A stretch of 32,009 nt of DNA from DASSUC01 sp035649895. Lineage in GTDB: Bacteria > Actinomycetota > Actinomycetes > Mycobacteriales > Micromonosporaceae. The notes beneath the pieces were generated by a model. That model had not been told where the DNA came from. It saw only the letters and a list, made by a program, of their open reading frames with translations, and did not search any database. How positions within the stretch are numbered: position 1 is the stretch's first letter; every line of letters starts with the position of its first letter. The translations under genes and the position numbers were made by a program. This document shows, piece by piece, positions 14,942 to 21,435 of the stretch. Location of the stretch: positions 1 through 32,009 of the forward strand of contig DASRIS010000152.1 in assembly GCA_035649895.1 (NCBI GenBank). The letters are read 5' to 3'.

Positions 14942-15049
14942 CGGGTGTCGCGCCCTCTACCCGACACCCGACCAGTCCACGAGCAACCCGGCCGCAGGCC
15001 CCCACCCTGTGCCGGCCCGCTCACCACCGCCGCGGGCGGGCTCCCCGCC
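14942..15049 (+). promoter_or_regulatory. structured 5' leader of rpsP (two hairpins)
   Basis: A perfect 9-base inverted repeat, CGGGTGTCG (14942-14950) and CGACACCCG (14962-14970), encloses an 11-base loop close to the predicted transcript start. A second perfect hairpin, GGCGGG-CTC-CCCGCC (15035-15049), sits 15 bases before the AGGAG ribosome site at 15065. Together they could allow feedback by a ribosomal protein or attenuation; this is inference. I know of no described leader for this gene. Confidence 0.45.
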
Positions 15050-15080
15050 ACGGCGCAGAAGACACAGGAGCGAGCACACA

Positions 15081-15614
15081 GTGGCCGTAAAGATCCGGCT
15101 TCTGCGGATGGGCAAGATCCGCAACCCGCAGTACCGCATCGTCGTCGCCGACTCTCGCACGAAGCGCGACGGTCGGGCTATCGAGTACATCGGGGTCTAC
15201 CACCCCAAGGAGGAGCCTTCGCTGATCGAGGTCAACTCCGAGCGGGCGCAGTACTGGCTCTCGGTCGGCGCCCAGCCGAGCGACCCGGTGCGGAAGATCC
15301 TGGAGAAGACCGGCGACTGGCAGAAGTTCAAGGGCCTGCCGGCACCCGAGCCGCTGAAGGTGGCGCCCCCGCGGCGGGACCGCCAGGCGGTGTACGAGGC
15401 GGAGGCCAAGGCCGCTGCCGGTGTCGCCGAGCCGCCCGCCAAGGCGGCGAAGAAGGTGTCGCGCGCGGAGGCCACGCCGAAGGCCGATGCGCCCAAGGCC
15501 GACGCCCAGAAGGGCGACGCGCCGAAGGCGGATGCGCCCAAGGCCGACGCGCCGAAGGCGGAGGCTGCCAAGGCCGAGGAGCGGGCCGGTGGCGACACCG
15601 GCGGCCAGGGCTGA
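15081..15614 (+). CDS. rpsP: 30S ribosomal protein S16 with long repetitive tail
   Basis: S16 is an early-binding 30S assembly protein. The conserved core is residues 1-85 (VKIRLLRMGKIRNPQYRIVV, DGRAIEYIGVYHP, LSVGAQPSDPVRKILEKTG). The GTG at 15081 is chosen because the family begins MAVKIRL; AGGAG lies 11 bases upstream. Total length is 177 residues, about twice the basic family length: after residue 115 comes an Ala/Lys/Asp/Pro-rich tail with a PKADA-type unit repeated several times. Actinobacterial S16 proteins often carry basic tails, but this one is long. It heads the translationally coupled rpsP-KH-rimM-trmD operon, and the next start lies inside it. Confidence 0.96.
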   Translation: MAVKIRLLRMGKIRNPQYRIVVADSRTKRDGRAIEYIGVYHPKEEPSLIEVNSERAQYWLSVGAQPSDPVRKILEKTGDWQKFKGLPAPEPLKVAPPRRDRQAVYEAEAKAAAGVAEPPAKAAKKVSRAEATPKADAPKADAQKGDAPKADAPKADAPKAEAAKAEERAGGDTGGQG

Positions 15615-15849
15615 CGGGGCGCTCCGGCCCGCGCTGGAGCACCTGGTCAAGGGGATCGTCGACCACCCGGACGATGTCCGCGTCCGGCTGGTCGACTCGC
15701 GCCGCGGCAAGCGCCTGGAGATCCGCGTGCACCCGGAGGACCTGGGCACTGTCATCGGGCGTGGCGGCCGGACCGCACGGGCGCTGCGCCAGGTGATCAC
15801 GTCGATCGGGGGGCGCGGCATCCGCGTCGAGATCATCGACTCGTACTGA
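15589..15849 (+). CDS. khpA: KH-domain RNA-binding protein (KhpA type)
   Basis: The frame is open from 15421, but the protein should start at the GTG at 15589, which has GAGGAG seven bases upstream; this gives 86 residues and a 26-base overlap with rpsP. The KH fold is clear: LRPALEHLVKGIVDHPDDVRV, LEIRVHPEDLGTVIGRGG with the GRGG loop that grips RNA, then TARALRQVITSI and a last strand. KhpA-type proteins bind RNA, often with KhpB, and act in ribosome or cell-wall related control in Gram-positive bacteria. The position between rpsP and rimM is the standard one. The upstream part of the open frame (Arg-rich) is an rpsP shadow. Confidence 0.92.
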   Translation: MATPAARADGALRPALEHLVKGIVDHPDDVRVRLVDSRRGKRLEIRVHPEDLGTVIGRGGRTARALRQVITSIGGRGIRVEIIDSY

Positions 15850-16370
15850 TGCAGCTCATCGTCGGCAAGATCCTGCGACCGCACGGCATCCGTGGTGAGG
15901 TCGTGGTGGAGGTGCGCACCGACGAGCCGCAGGACCGCTACGCCGCCGGGTCGGTGCTCGTCACCGACCCGGCGGGCGCCGGTCCGCTGCGCGTGGAGCA
16001 GGCGCGGTCGCACTCGGCCGCGGGCCCGGGGCGGCTCATCGTGGCGTTCGAAGGGGTACCCGACCGCAACACCGCCGAGGGGCTGCGCGGGGTGCTGCTG
16101 ACCGTGGACAGCGCGGACCTGCCGCCCAGCGACGACCCGGACGAGTTCCCCGACCACCAGCTGGTCGGGCTCGCCGCGGTCACCCCCGAGGGCGAGGAGC
16201 TGGGCGAGGTGGTACGGGTCGAGCACGCGCCAGCCAGCGACCTGCTGGTGCTGCGCCGGCCCGGCGGGCGTACCGCGCTGGTGCCCTTCGTCACGGCGAT
16301 GGTGCCCGAGGTGAATGTCGCCGAGGGTCGGGTCGTGCTCACCCTCCCGCCGGGGCTACTTGACCTATGA
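15849..16370 (+). CDS. rimM: ribosome maturation factor RimM
   Basis: RimM helps assemble the 30S head, binding S19 and 16S rRNA. The ATG at 15849 shares one base with the stop of the KH gene (TGATG). The 173-residue product has the N-terminal RimM barrel (LIVGKILRPHGIRGEVVVEVRTD, then the segment with IVAFEGVPDRNTAEGLRG) and the C-terminal PRC barrel (EFPDHQLVGLAAVTPEGEELG, GRTALVPFVTAMVPEVNV). Its length is normal. It sits in the classic rpsP-KH-rimM-trmD order, and its stop overlaps trmD by four bases. Confidence 0.96.
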   Translation: MQLIVGKILRPHGIRGEVVVEVRTDEPQDRYAAGSVLVTDPAGAGPLRVEQARSHSAAGPGRLIVAFEGVPDRNTAEGLRGVLLTVDSADLPPSDDPDEFPDHQLVGLAAVTPEGEELGEVVRVEHAPASDLLVLRRPGGRTALVPFVTAMVPEVNVAEGRVVLTLPPGLLDL

Positions 16371-17131
16371 AGATCGATATCATCACGATCTTCCCCGAGT
16401 ACCTGACCCCGCTCGACCTGTCGCTCATCGGCCGGGCGCGGGTGGCCGGCCGGCTCGAGATGCGGGTGCACGACCTGCGTACCTGGACCCACGACGTGCA
16501 CCGGACGGTGGACGACACCCCGTACGGCGGCGGCCCGGGCATGGTGATGCGGCCGGAGCCGTGGGGGGCGGCGCTGGATGCGGTGGCCGGCGACGGGGCC
16601 CGCCTGGTCGTGCCGAGCCCCGCCGGCACGCTCTTCACCCAGGCCCTGGCCCAGGACCTGGCCACAGCCGGGCATCTGGTCTTCGCCTGCGGCCGGTACG
16701 AGGGCATCGACCAGCGCGTGCTGGACGAGGCGGCGGGGCGGATGCCGGTCACCGAGGTCTCCATCGGGGACTACGTGCTCTTCGGCGGTGAGGTGGCGGT
16801 CCTGGTGATCCTGGAGGCGGTCACCCGGCTGTTGCCCGGGGTGCTCGGCAACGCCGACTCGCTGAACGAGGAGTCCCACGCGCACGGCCTGCTGGAGGCG
16901 CCGGTCTACACCAAGCCGGCGAGCTGGCGGGGGCGCGACGTGCCGGAGGTGCTGCGCTCCGGCGACCACGCCCGCATCGACCGGTGGCGACGGGAGCAGG
17001 CGCTGCTGCGTACCGCGGCTCGCCGTCCCGACCTGCTGGCCGCGCTGGCGCCGGGCAGCCTCGACCGGTGTGACGTGGACCGGCTGCTGGGAGCCGGATT
17101 TCAGGTACCGGGCACCGGTGTGGCAGAGTAG
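16367..17131 (+). CDS. trmD: tRNA (guanine37-N1)-methyltransferase TrmD
   Basis: TrmD methylates G37 of tRNAs using SAM and so prevents frameshifting. The ATG at 16367 overlaps the rimM stop (ATGA). The 254-residue sequence has MKIDIITIFPEYL at the start, DDTPYGGGPGMVM, the substrate segment FACGRYEGIDQRV, and the trefoil-knot SAM site SIGDYVLFGGEVAVLVILEA with the adjoining LLPGVLGN. The C-terminal domain has the usual tRNA-binding helices. Length and motifs are normal. It ends the coupled operon; rplS follows after 137 bases. Confidence 0.97.
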   Translation: MKIDIITIFPEYLTPLDLSLIGRARVAGRLEMRVHDLRTWTHDVHRTVDDTPYGGGPGMVMRPEPWGAALDAVAGDGARLVVPSPAGTLFTQALAQDLATAGHLVFACGRYEGIDQRVLDEAAGRMPVTEVSIGDYVLFGGEVAVLVILEAVTRLLPGVLGNADSLNEESHAHGLLEAPVYTKPASWRGRDVPEVLRSGDHARIDRWRREQALLRTAARRPDLLAALAPGSLDRCDVDRLLGAGFQVPGTGVAE

Positions 17132-17225
17132 TGAGGTTGCCGCGACCGTCCGCGGCCCTTGTCTTGGTAGCCCGACCCTGCGTAGCCCCACCTGAGTAGT
17201 TCGACCTAGAGCAATTCGACCCCCC

Positions 17226-17262
17226 GCGCGCCGTGCGGCGGCGCGCCTTGAGCCTCAAGGAA
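17226..17262 (+). promoter_or_regulatory. rplS leader hairpins next to the ribosome site
   Basis: GCGCGCC (17226-17232) and GGCGCGC (17240-17246) pair perfectly around a 7-base loop. Directly after comes a small CTTGA-GCC-TCAAG hairpin whose 3' arm runs into the AAGGA ribosome site of rplS. This could limit rplS translation or act as a processing site in the trmD-rplS gap; the function is inferred. Confidence 0.35.
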
Positions 17263-17268
17263 GCAGCG

Positions 17269-17625
17269 ATGAACACGCTGGACGCCCTGGACGCCCAGTC
17301 GCAGCGGACCGACCTGCCGATGTTCCGGGCCGGTGACACGCTCAAGGTGCACGCCCGGGTCGTGGAGGGCAACCGTTCGCGGATCCAGATCTTCCAGGGC
17401 GTGGTGATCCGGCGCCAGGGATCCGGTCTGCGCGAGACGTTCACGGTCCGCAAGGTTAGCTTCGGGGTGGGCGTCGAGCGGACGTACCCGATGAACAGCC
17501 CGGTGATCGACCGCATCGAGGTGATCACCCGAGGCGATGTCCGGCGGGCCAAGCTCTACTACCTGCGGGACCTGCGCGGCAAGAAGGCGAAGATCAAGGA
17601 GAAGCGGGAGAAGCAGGCCAGCTGA
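17269..17625 (+). CDS. rplS: 50S ribosomal protein L19
   Basis: L19 lies at the subunit interface of the 50S subunit. The frame is open from 17233, but the conserved start is the ATG at 17269 (MNTLDALDAQSQRTDLPMF), with AAGGAAG upstream, giving 118 residues, normal for the family. Core motifs FRAGDTLKVHARVVEGNRSRIQIFQG and VVIRRQGSGLRETFTVRKVSFGVGVERTYP are intact, as is the basic C-terminus (LRDLRGKKAKIKEK). It follows trmD as in most bacteria and precedes the signal peptidase pair, for which a separate promoter is visible. Confidence 0.97.
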   Translation: MNTLDALDAQSQRTDLPMFRAGDTLKVHARVVEGNRSRIQIFQGVVIRRQGSGLRETFTVRKVSFGVGVERTYPMNSPVIDRIEVITRGDVRRAKLYYLRDLRGKKAKIKEKREKQAS

Positions 17626-17680
17626 GCAGCCTCTCGTGTTCGCGCGGGCGCCAGGTCTCCCCAAAAGGGCGTACGCCATC

Positions 17681-17692
17681 TAGGCTTCGCCG
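17681..17692 (+). promoter_or_regulatory. TAnnnT -10 element of the first lepB
   Basis: TAGGCT at 17681-17686 ends six bases before the GTG at 17693, with no ribosome site between them. This is the ideal spacing for a leaderless transcript. Confidence 0.5.
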
Positions 17693-18715
17693 GTGATGGA
17701 CGGTGACGCCTACGATCGGGACGGCTACGGCCGTACGGGTGGTGACTGGGACGACCAGGACGAGTTCCCGCACCACCACCACCGCTCCGCCCGCGACCCG
17801 GACGTGACCGGTGGCGCCTCGATGCACCACGAGGTGGCCACAGTGGACTCCGAGGCGACTGAGACCAGCCCGCCGCGGGTGCGCGGCAAGCGCAAGAACA
17901 TGCCGCTCTGGCAGGAGCTGCCACTGCTGCTGGTCATCGCGTTCTGCCTGGCGGTGCTCATCCGCACGTTCCTGCTGCAGGCGTTCTACATCCCGTCCGG
18001 GTCCATGGAGAACACCCTGGAAGTCGGCGACCGGGTGCTGGTCAACAAGGTTATCTACGACCTGCGTACCCCGGCCCGGGGCGAGGTTGTCGTCTTCCAC
18101 GGCACCGACAAGTGGCTGCCGGAGAACCAGCCCGACCCGAACATCGGGTTCTTCTCGGAGCTGGGCCGCACGCTCGGGGACCTGGTCGGGATGACCCGGC
18201 CCGGGGAGAAGGACTTCATCAAGCGGGTGGTCGGGCTGCCGGGCGACGTGGTGGCCTGCTGCGACAAGGACGGGCTGGTGACCGTCAACGGGCATCCACT
18301 CAACGAGCCGTACGTGACGAACAACTCACCACTGGTCGACCGGCAGCCCGCCGCGGAGGAGGACTGCCAGTCCCGCAAGTTCGGACCGGTGATCGTGGAG
18401 CCCGGGCAGATGTTTGTCATGGGGGACAACCGCCTGGTCTCCCGGGACTCCCGCTGCCAGGGTACGGTGCCGATCGACAACGTGATCGGGCGGGCCTTTG
18501 TGATCTTGTGGCCTAGCTCACGTTGGGGGTCGCTGCCCGTACCATCGACATTCAACGGTGTCCCTAAGCCCTTTGCCGCAGGCCCGGCTGTTGGACGGCC
18601 GGCGGTCGTGCCGGATCCCGGGATAGCCTGGTCAATCCTATTCTTCGTGTCCCCGCCGATAATGGCGCGTTCCCGGCGCTTGGGTTATGAGCCGCGTCGT
18701 ACGCTCGCGGAGTGA
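17693..18715 (+). CDS. lepB: type I signal peptidase, long N-terminal form
   Basis: Type I signal peptidase removes signal peptides outside the membrane. The 340-residue protein starts at the GTG at 17693 or the adjoining ATG at 17696. Residues 1-70 are a charged cytoplasmic extension with a natural His tract (27-30). Residues 75-97 form the membrane anchor. The catalytic pair is visible: Ser104 in IPSGSM and Lys177 in DFIKRVVGLPGD, plus the later MGDNR ... SRDSR box. An insert around residues 137-172 lengthens the region before the lysine. After the catalytic core, about 60 extra residues include a weakly hydrophobic stretch (IAWSILFFV). Its end overlaps the next signal peptidase gene by four bases, so the two are coupled. 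Confidence 0.93.
   Translation: MMDGDAYDRDGYGRTGGDWDDQDEFPHHHHRSARDPDVTGGASMHHEVATVDSEATETSPPRVRGKRKNMPLWQELPLLLVIAFCLAVLIRTFLLQAFYIPSGSMENTLEVGDRVLVNKVIYDLRTPARGEVVVFHGTDKWLPENQPDPNIGFFSELGRTLGDLVGMTRPGEKDFIKRVVGLPGDVVACCDKDGLVTVNGHPLNEPYVTNNSPLVDRQPAAEEDCQSRKFGPVIVEPGQMFVMGDNRLVSRDSRCQGTVPIDNVIGRAFVILWPSSRWGSLPVPSTFNGVPKPFAAGPAVGRPAVVPDPGIAWSILFFVSPPIMARSRRLGYEPRRTLAE
18700..18711 (+). promoter_or_regulatory. TAnnnT -10 element of the second lepB
   Basis: TACGCT at 18700-18705 ends six bases before the GTG at 18712, inside the end of the first lepB. It would give the second gene its own leaderless transcript in addition to read-through. Confidence 0.45.
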
Positions 18716-19341
18716 CTGACGAGCAGACCCACAAACCCGGCTCGTTCTGGCGAGAGCTGCCGATCCTCGTCGGCGTGGCGGTCGTCGTGGCGGTGCTGGT
18801 GCGCGCCTTTGTGCTGCAGACCTTCTTCATCCCGTCCGAGTCGATGGAGAACACGCTGCGCATCGACGACCGGGTGCTCGTCAACAAGCTGATCTACGAC
18901 TTCCGCGACCCGCGCCGGGGGGAGGTCGTGGTGTTCGAGGCGCCGGACAACTGGCGCACCAACCCAACCAAGGAAGACTTCATCAAACGGGTCATCGGCG
19001 TAGGCGGGGACCGGGTGTTCTGCTGCGACGAGCAGCAGCGCCTGGTCATCAACGGCCAGCCGCTCGACGAGCCCTATCTTTACGCCGACGGCAACGGGTC
19101 CGACCGGGCCAGCGAGGAGCCGTTCGACATCACGGTGCCGCCCGGGAGGCTGTGGGTGATGGGCGACCACCGATCGCACTCCGGGGACTCGCGGGACCAC
19201 TTCGTCAACACCCGGGACATCGACACCGCCACGGTCCCGGTGGGCTCCGTCGTGGGTCGGGCGTTCGTCATCTTCTGGCCGGTCTCCAACACCTCGTGGC
19301 TCTCCGTACCCGGCAGCTTCGCGGCTGTGCCGGATCCGTGA
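18712..19341 (+). CDS. lepB: type I signal peptidase, second copy
   Basis: The GTG at 18712 overlaps the stop of the first lepB (GTGA). The product, 209 residues, is a compact signal peptidase: one membrane helix (residues 15-37), catalytic Ser44 in IPSESM, Lys92 in DFIKRVIGVGGD, and the box MGDHRSHSGDSRDH. It ends soon after the last conserved strand (GRAFVIFWP). Both copies keep the full Ser/Lys dyad, so both should be active. Two or more adjacent signal peptidases between rplS and rnhB are usual in actinobacteria, as in Streptomyces with its sip cluster. Different substrate ranges for the two are likely but cannot be read from sequence. Confidence 0.94.
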   Translation: MTDEQTHKPGSFWRELPILVGVAVVVAVLVRAFVLQTFFIPSESMENTLRIDDRVLVNKLIYDFRDPRRGEVVVFEAPDNWRTNPTKEDFIKRVIGVGGDRVFCCDEQQRLVINGQPLDEPYLYADGNGSDRASEEPFDITVPPGRLWVMGDHRSHSGDSRDHFVNTRDIDTATVPVGSVVGRAFVIFWPVSNTSWLSVPGSFAAVPDP

Positions 19342-19352
19342 CCTGTGCCGGA

Positions 19353-19454
19353 TCTGTGAGCTGCCGGATCCGTGTCCCGGCCGGATCTGTTCTGTGAGCT
19401 GCCGGATCCGTGTCCCGGCCGGCTCTGTGACCTGCCGGCTCTGTGTCCGGCCGG
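19353..19454. repeat. short tandem repeat after the signal peptidase genes
   Basis: A 32-base unit occurs twice without a mismatch at 19353-19384 and 19391-19422 (period 38), beginning TCTGTGAGCTGCCGGATCC. A diverged third copy lies at 19424-19454, and related fragments precede the block. The units contain CCGGATCCG palindromes. The block fills most of the 171-base gap before the Nudix gene. Confidence 0.8.
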
Positions 19455-19497
19455 ATCTGTGACCGAGGGGGCGCCGCCGGCTGTGGCGGGGCCGCCG

Positions 19498-19512
19498 TAG
19501 GCTGGGGCCGCG
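19498..19512 (+). promoter_or_regulatory. TAnnnT -10 element of the Nudix gene
   Basis: TAGGCT at 19498-19503 ends nine bases before the ATG at 19513, with no clear ribosome site. It is probably a promoter giving an essentially leaderless mRNA for the Nudix-rnhB-DUF2469 group. Confidence 0.4.
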
Positions 19513-20127
19513 ATGAGTGCACCCGCCTTCGACCCAGCCACCGCCGAGCCCCGCCGGGCGGCGCGGGTGCTGCTGGTGGACGGTGCCGGGCGGGTCCTGC
19601 TGTTCCGCGGGTTCGACCCGGCGCGGCCTGAGCACCGGTACTGGTTCACCGTCGGCGGCGGCTTGGCCGACGGCGAGCCTGCGGCTGCGGGCGCGGCCCG
19701 CGAGCTGCGCGAGGAGACCGGGCTGCAGCTGCCGCCCGCGGCGCTGGGCGAGCCGGTCTGGCGCGAGGTCACCACCTTCCCGTTCGACGGCGTGTGGTAT
19801 CGGCAGGAGCAGGACTACTTCCTGGTCCGGGTTGACCGGTGGGAGGTCGTCACACACGGCTTCGACGACGTCGAGCGGGCCTCGATCGACGACCATCGTT
19901 GGTGGTCGATCGCCGACCTGGCTGCCACGGGCGAGCGGTACTACCCGCCTGGTCTGCCCGACCTGCTCCGCCGGCTGGTCGACACCGGCCATCCTGCCGA
20001 CACCGGCCATCCTGCGCCGTCGGCCGTGCCCGCGGGGGCACCCGCGCCTGCCGTGCCCGCCGCTGCCGCGCCGGCTGCGCCTGCCGCGCCTGCCGCGCAT
20101 CGTGGGGGGCAGGTGGGGACATGCTGA
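19513..20127 (+). CDS. Nudix hydrolase with Ala/Pro-rich tail
   Basis: Nudix enzymes cleave nucleoside diphosphates linked to another group. The Nudix box is complete: GGLADGE, seven residues, then RELREETGL (about residues 49-70). The 204-residue protein starts at the ATG at 19513. Residues 15-155 form the domain; a DTGHPA unit is then repeated twice and followed by an Ala/Pro tail of about 35 residues, likely disordered. The ending overlaps rnhB by seven bases, so both are translated from one mRNA. The substrate cannot be told from sequence; sanitation of oxidised nucleotides or hydrolysis of nucleotide sugars are possibilities. Confidence 0.92.
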   Translation: MSAPAFDPATAEPRRAARVLLVDGAGRVLLFRGFDPARPEHRYWFTVGGGLADGEPAAAGAARELREETGLQLPPAALGEPVWREVTTFPFDGVWYRQEQDYFLVRVDRWEVVTHGFDDVERASIDDHRWWSIADLAATGERYYPPGLPDLLRRLVDTGHPADTGHPAPSAVPAGAPAPAVPAAAAPAAPAAPAAHRGGQVGTC

Positions 20128-20900
20128 GCCCGCCCCGCACCGTGGTCCGCCGCGAGGCCGGGCTGTACGCACTCGAGCGGGTGCTCCAGCGGCGCGGCTT
20201 CGCCCACGTCGCCGGCGCTGACGAGGCCGGCCGGGGTGCGTGCGCCGGTCCGCTGGTGGTTGCCGCGGCGCTGCTGCCGCCCGGCCGGCGGGGCGAGATC
20301 GCGGGCCTGGCCGACTCCAAGCTGCTCACGCCGGCCGCGCGGGTCCGCGTCTACGAGCTGGTGGTGGCGCAGGCCCTGGCGTACGAGGTGGTGGTGGTCC
20401 CGCCTAGCGAGGTGGACGCGCGCGGGCTGCACGTGTGCAACCTGGCCGGGATGCGGCGGGCGCTGGCGGGGCTGCGGGTGCGGCCCGACTACGTGCTCAC
20501 CGACGGGTTCCCGGTCGACGGCCTCGGCGTGCCCGGGCTGGCGGTGTGGAAGGGCGACCAGGTCGCCGCATGTGTCGCCGCGGCGAGCGTGCTGGCGAAG
20601 GTCACCCGGGACCGGATCATGACCGAGCTGGACGCCGACCACCCGGGGTACGGCTTCGCTGAGCACAAGGGCTACGTCACGCCGGAGCACTCTGCGGCGC
20701 TGCGCGCGTACGGCCCGTGTGCCGAACACCGCTTCTCCTATGTCAACGTGGCAGCTGCCCTGGCCGGGCAGGACCCGCCAGTCGTTGGTCGGGGGCAGGA
20801 CGACCTGCCGGGCGGTACGGTCGGCGTGGCGTTGGACGACCCGGCCCGGCTCAGGACGGCCGTGGGCGAGAATCTGGCTATGAAGGGCGGAGCGCGATGA
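20121..20900 (+). CDS. rnhB: ribonuclease HII
   Basis: RNase HII removes ribonucleotides embedded in DNA and cuts RNA-DNA hybrids. The frame is open from 19839, but the ATG at 20121 fits the family N-terminus and overlaps the Nudix stop. The 259-residue product has the metal-binding residues Asp34 and Glu35 in GADEAGRG, Asp128 in VLTDGF and Asp164 in KVTRD, all intact. The C-terminal 45 residues after HRFSYVNV are a low-complexity actinobacterial extension. Its stop overlaps the DUF2469 start (ATGA), the usual arrangement in actinobacteria. Confidence 0.96.
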   Translation: MLSPPRTVVRREAGLYALERVLQRRGFAHVAGADEAGRGACAGPLVVAAALLPPGRRGEIAGLADSKLLTPAARVRVYELVVAQALAYEVVVVPPSEVDARGLHVCNLAGMRRALAGLRVRPDYVLTDGFPVDGLGVPGLAVWKGDQVAACVAAASVLAKVTRDRIMTELDADHPGYGFAEHKGYVTPEHSAALRAYGPCAEHRFSYVNVAAALAGQDPPVVGRGQDDLPGGTVGVALDDPARLRTAVGENLAMKGGAR

Positions 20901-21220
20901 GCACCGAAGATCTCGAGAAGTACGAGACCGAGATGGAGCTCCAGCTCTACCGGGAGTACCGGGACATCGTCCGTCAGTTCTCGTACGTCGTGGAGACCGA
21001 GCGGCGCTTCTACCTCGCCAACCAGGTGGACCTGCACGTGCGTAACTCCGACGGCGAGGTCTACTTCGAGGTCGAGATGCACGACGCCTGGGTCTGGGAC
21101 ATGTACCGGCCGGCCCGGTTCGTCAAGAACGTTCGGGTAATGACGTTCAAGGACGTCAATGTTGAGGAGCTGGAGAAGCCGGACATCTCATTGCCGGCGG
21201 ACTCCGGGTTCGGCGGCTGA
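20897..21220 (+). CDS. DUF2469 family protein
   Basis: The ATG at 20897 overlaps the rnhB stop, giving 107 residues; the longer open frame from 20717 is an rnhB shadow. The sequence MSTEDLEKYETEMELQLYREYRDIV ... FSYVVETERRFYLANQVDLHVR is a very conserved actinobacterial family (DUF2469, PF10611), always found beside rnhB. It is acidic and soluble, with no known catalytic motif. The constant pairing with RNase HII hints at a nucleic-acid related role, but the function is unknown. Confidence 0.94.
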   Translation: MSTEDLEKYETEMELQLYREYRDIVRQFSYVVETERRFYLANQVDLHVRNSDGEVYFEVEMHDAWVWDMYRPARFVKNVRVMTFKDVNVEELEKPDISLPADSGFGG

Positions 21221-21354
21221 GGCCGCGGTCGCCCCGCTGTCGGCCAGCTCCTGCTGGCCGGGCGTGGCCGCGCCCGGGCCCGCGGCAGGTCCGGGCTACC
21301 GGTCCTCCTCCGGTAGCTCATTTCCTGTAGCTCATCGCGGGCCTGGGCACAAGG

Positions 21355-21382
21355 TTGTCCACAGGGCCTGTCGTCGTCCACA
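21355..21382 (+). promoter_or_regulatory. pair of DnaA-box-like sites
   Basis: TTGTCCACA at 21355-21363 is the exact actinobacterial DnaA box consensus, and TCGTCCACA follows at 21374-21382 in the same direction, 19 bases on. Both lie just before the M23 gene in a 215-base gap that otherwise shows only GC-rich spacer. They may titrate DnaA or tie the gene to replication; this is inference. Confidence 0.5.
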
Positions 21383-21435
21383 GCCAGCGGGTGCCTGGGT
21401 TGCCGCTGTGCGGCTGGCCCGAGAGGCTGCGAGGC

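Noticed and set aside
13452..15005. 517-codon minus-strand frame opposite proS
   Set aside because: Shadow of proS; residue composition typical of antisense GC-rich frames.
17774..17785. Four-histidine tract in the first signal peptidase, like a cloning tag
   Set aside because: It lies inside a natural charged N-terminal extension with native context; nothing else suggests a construct.
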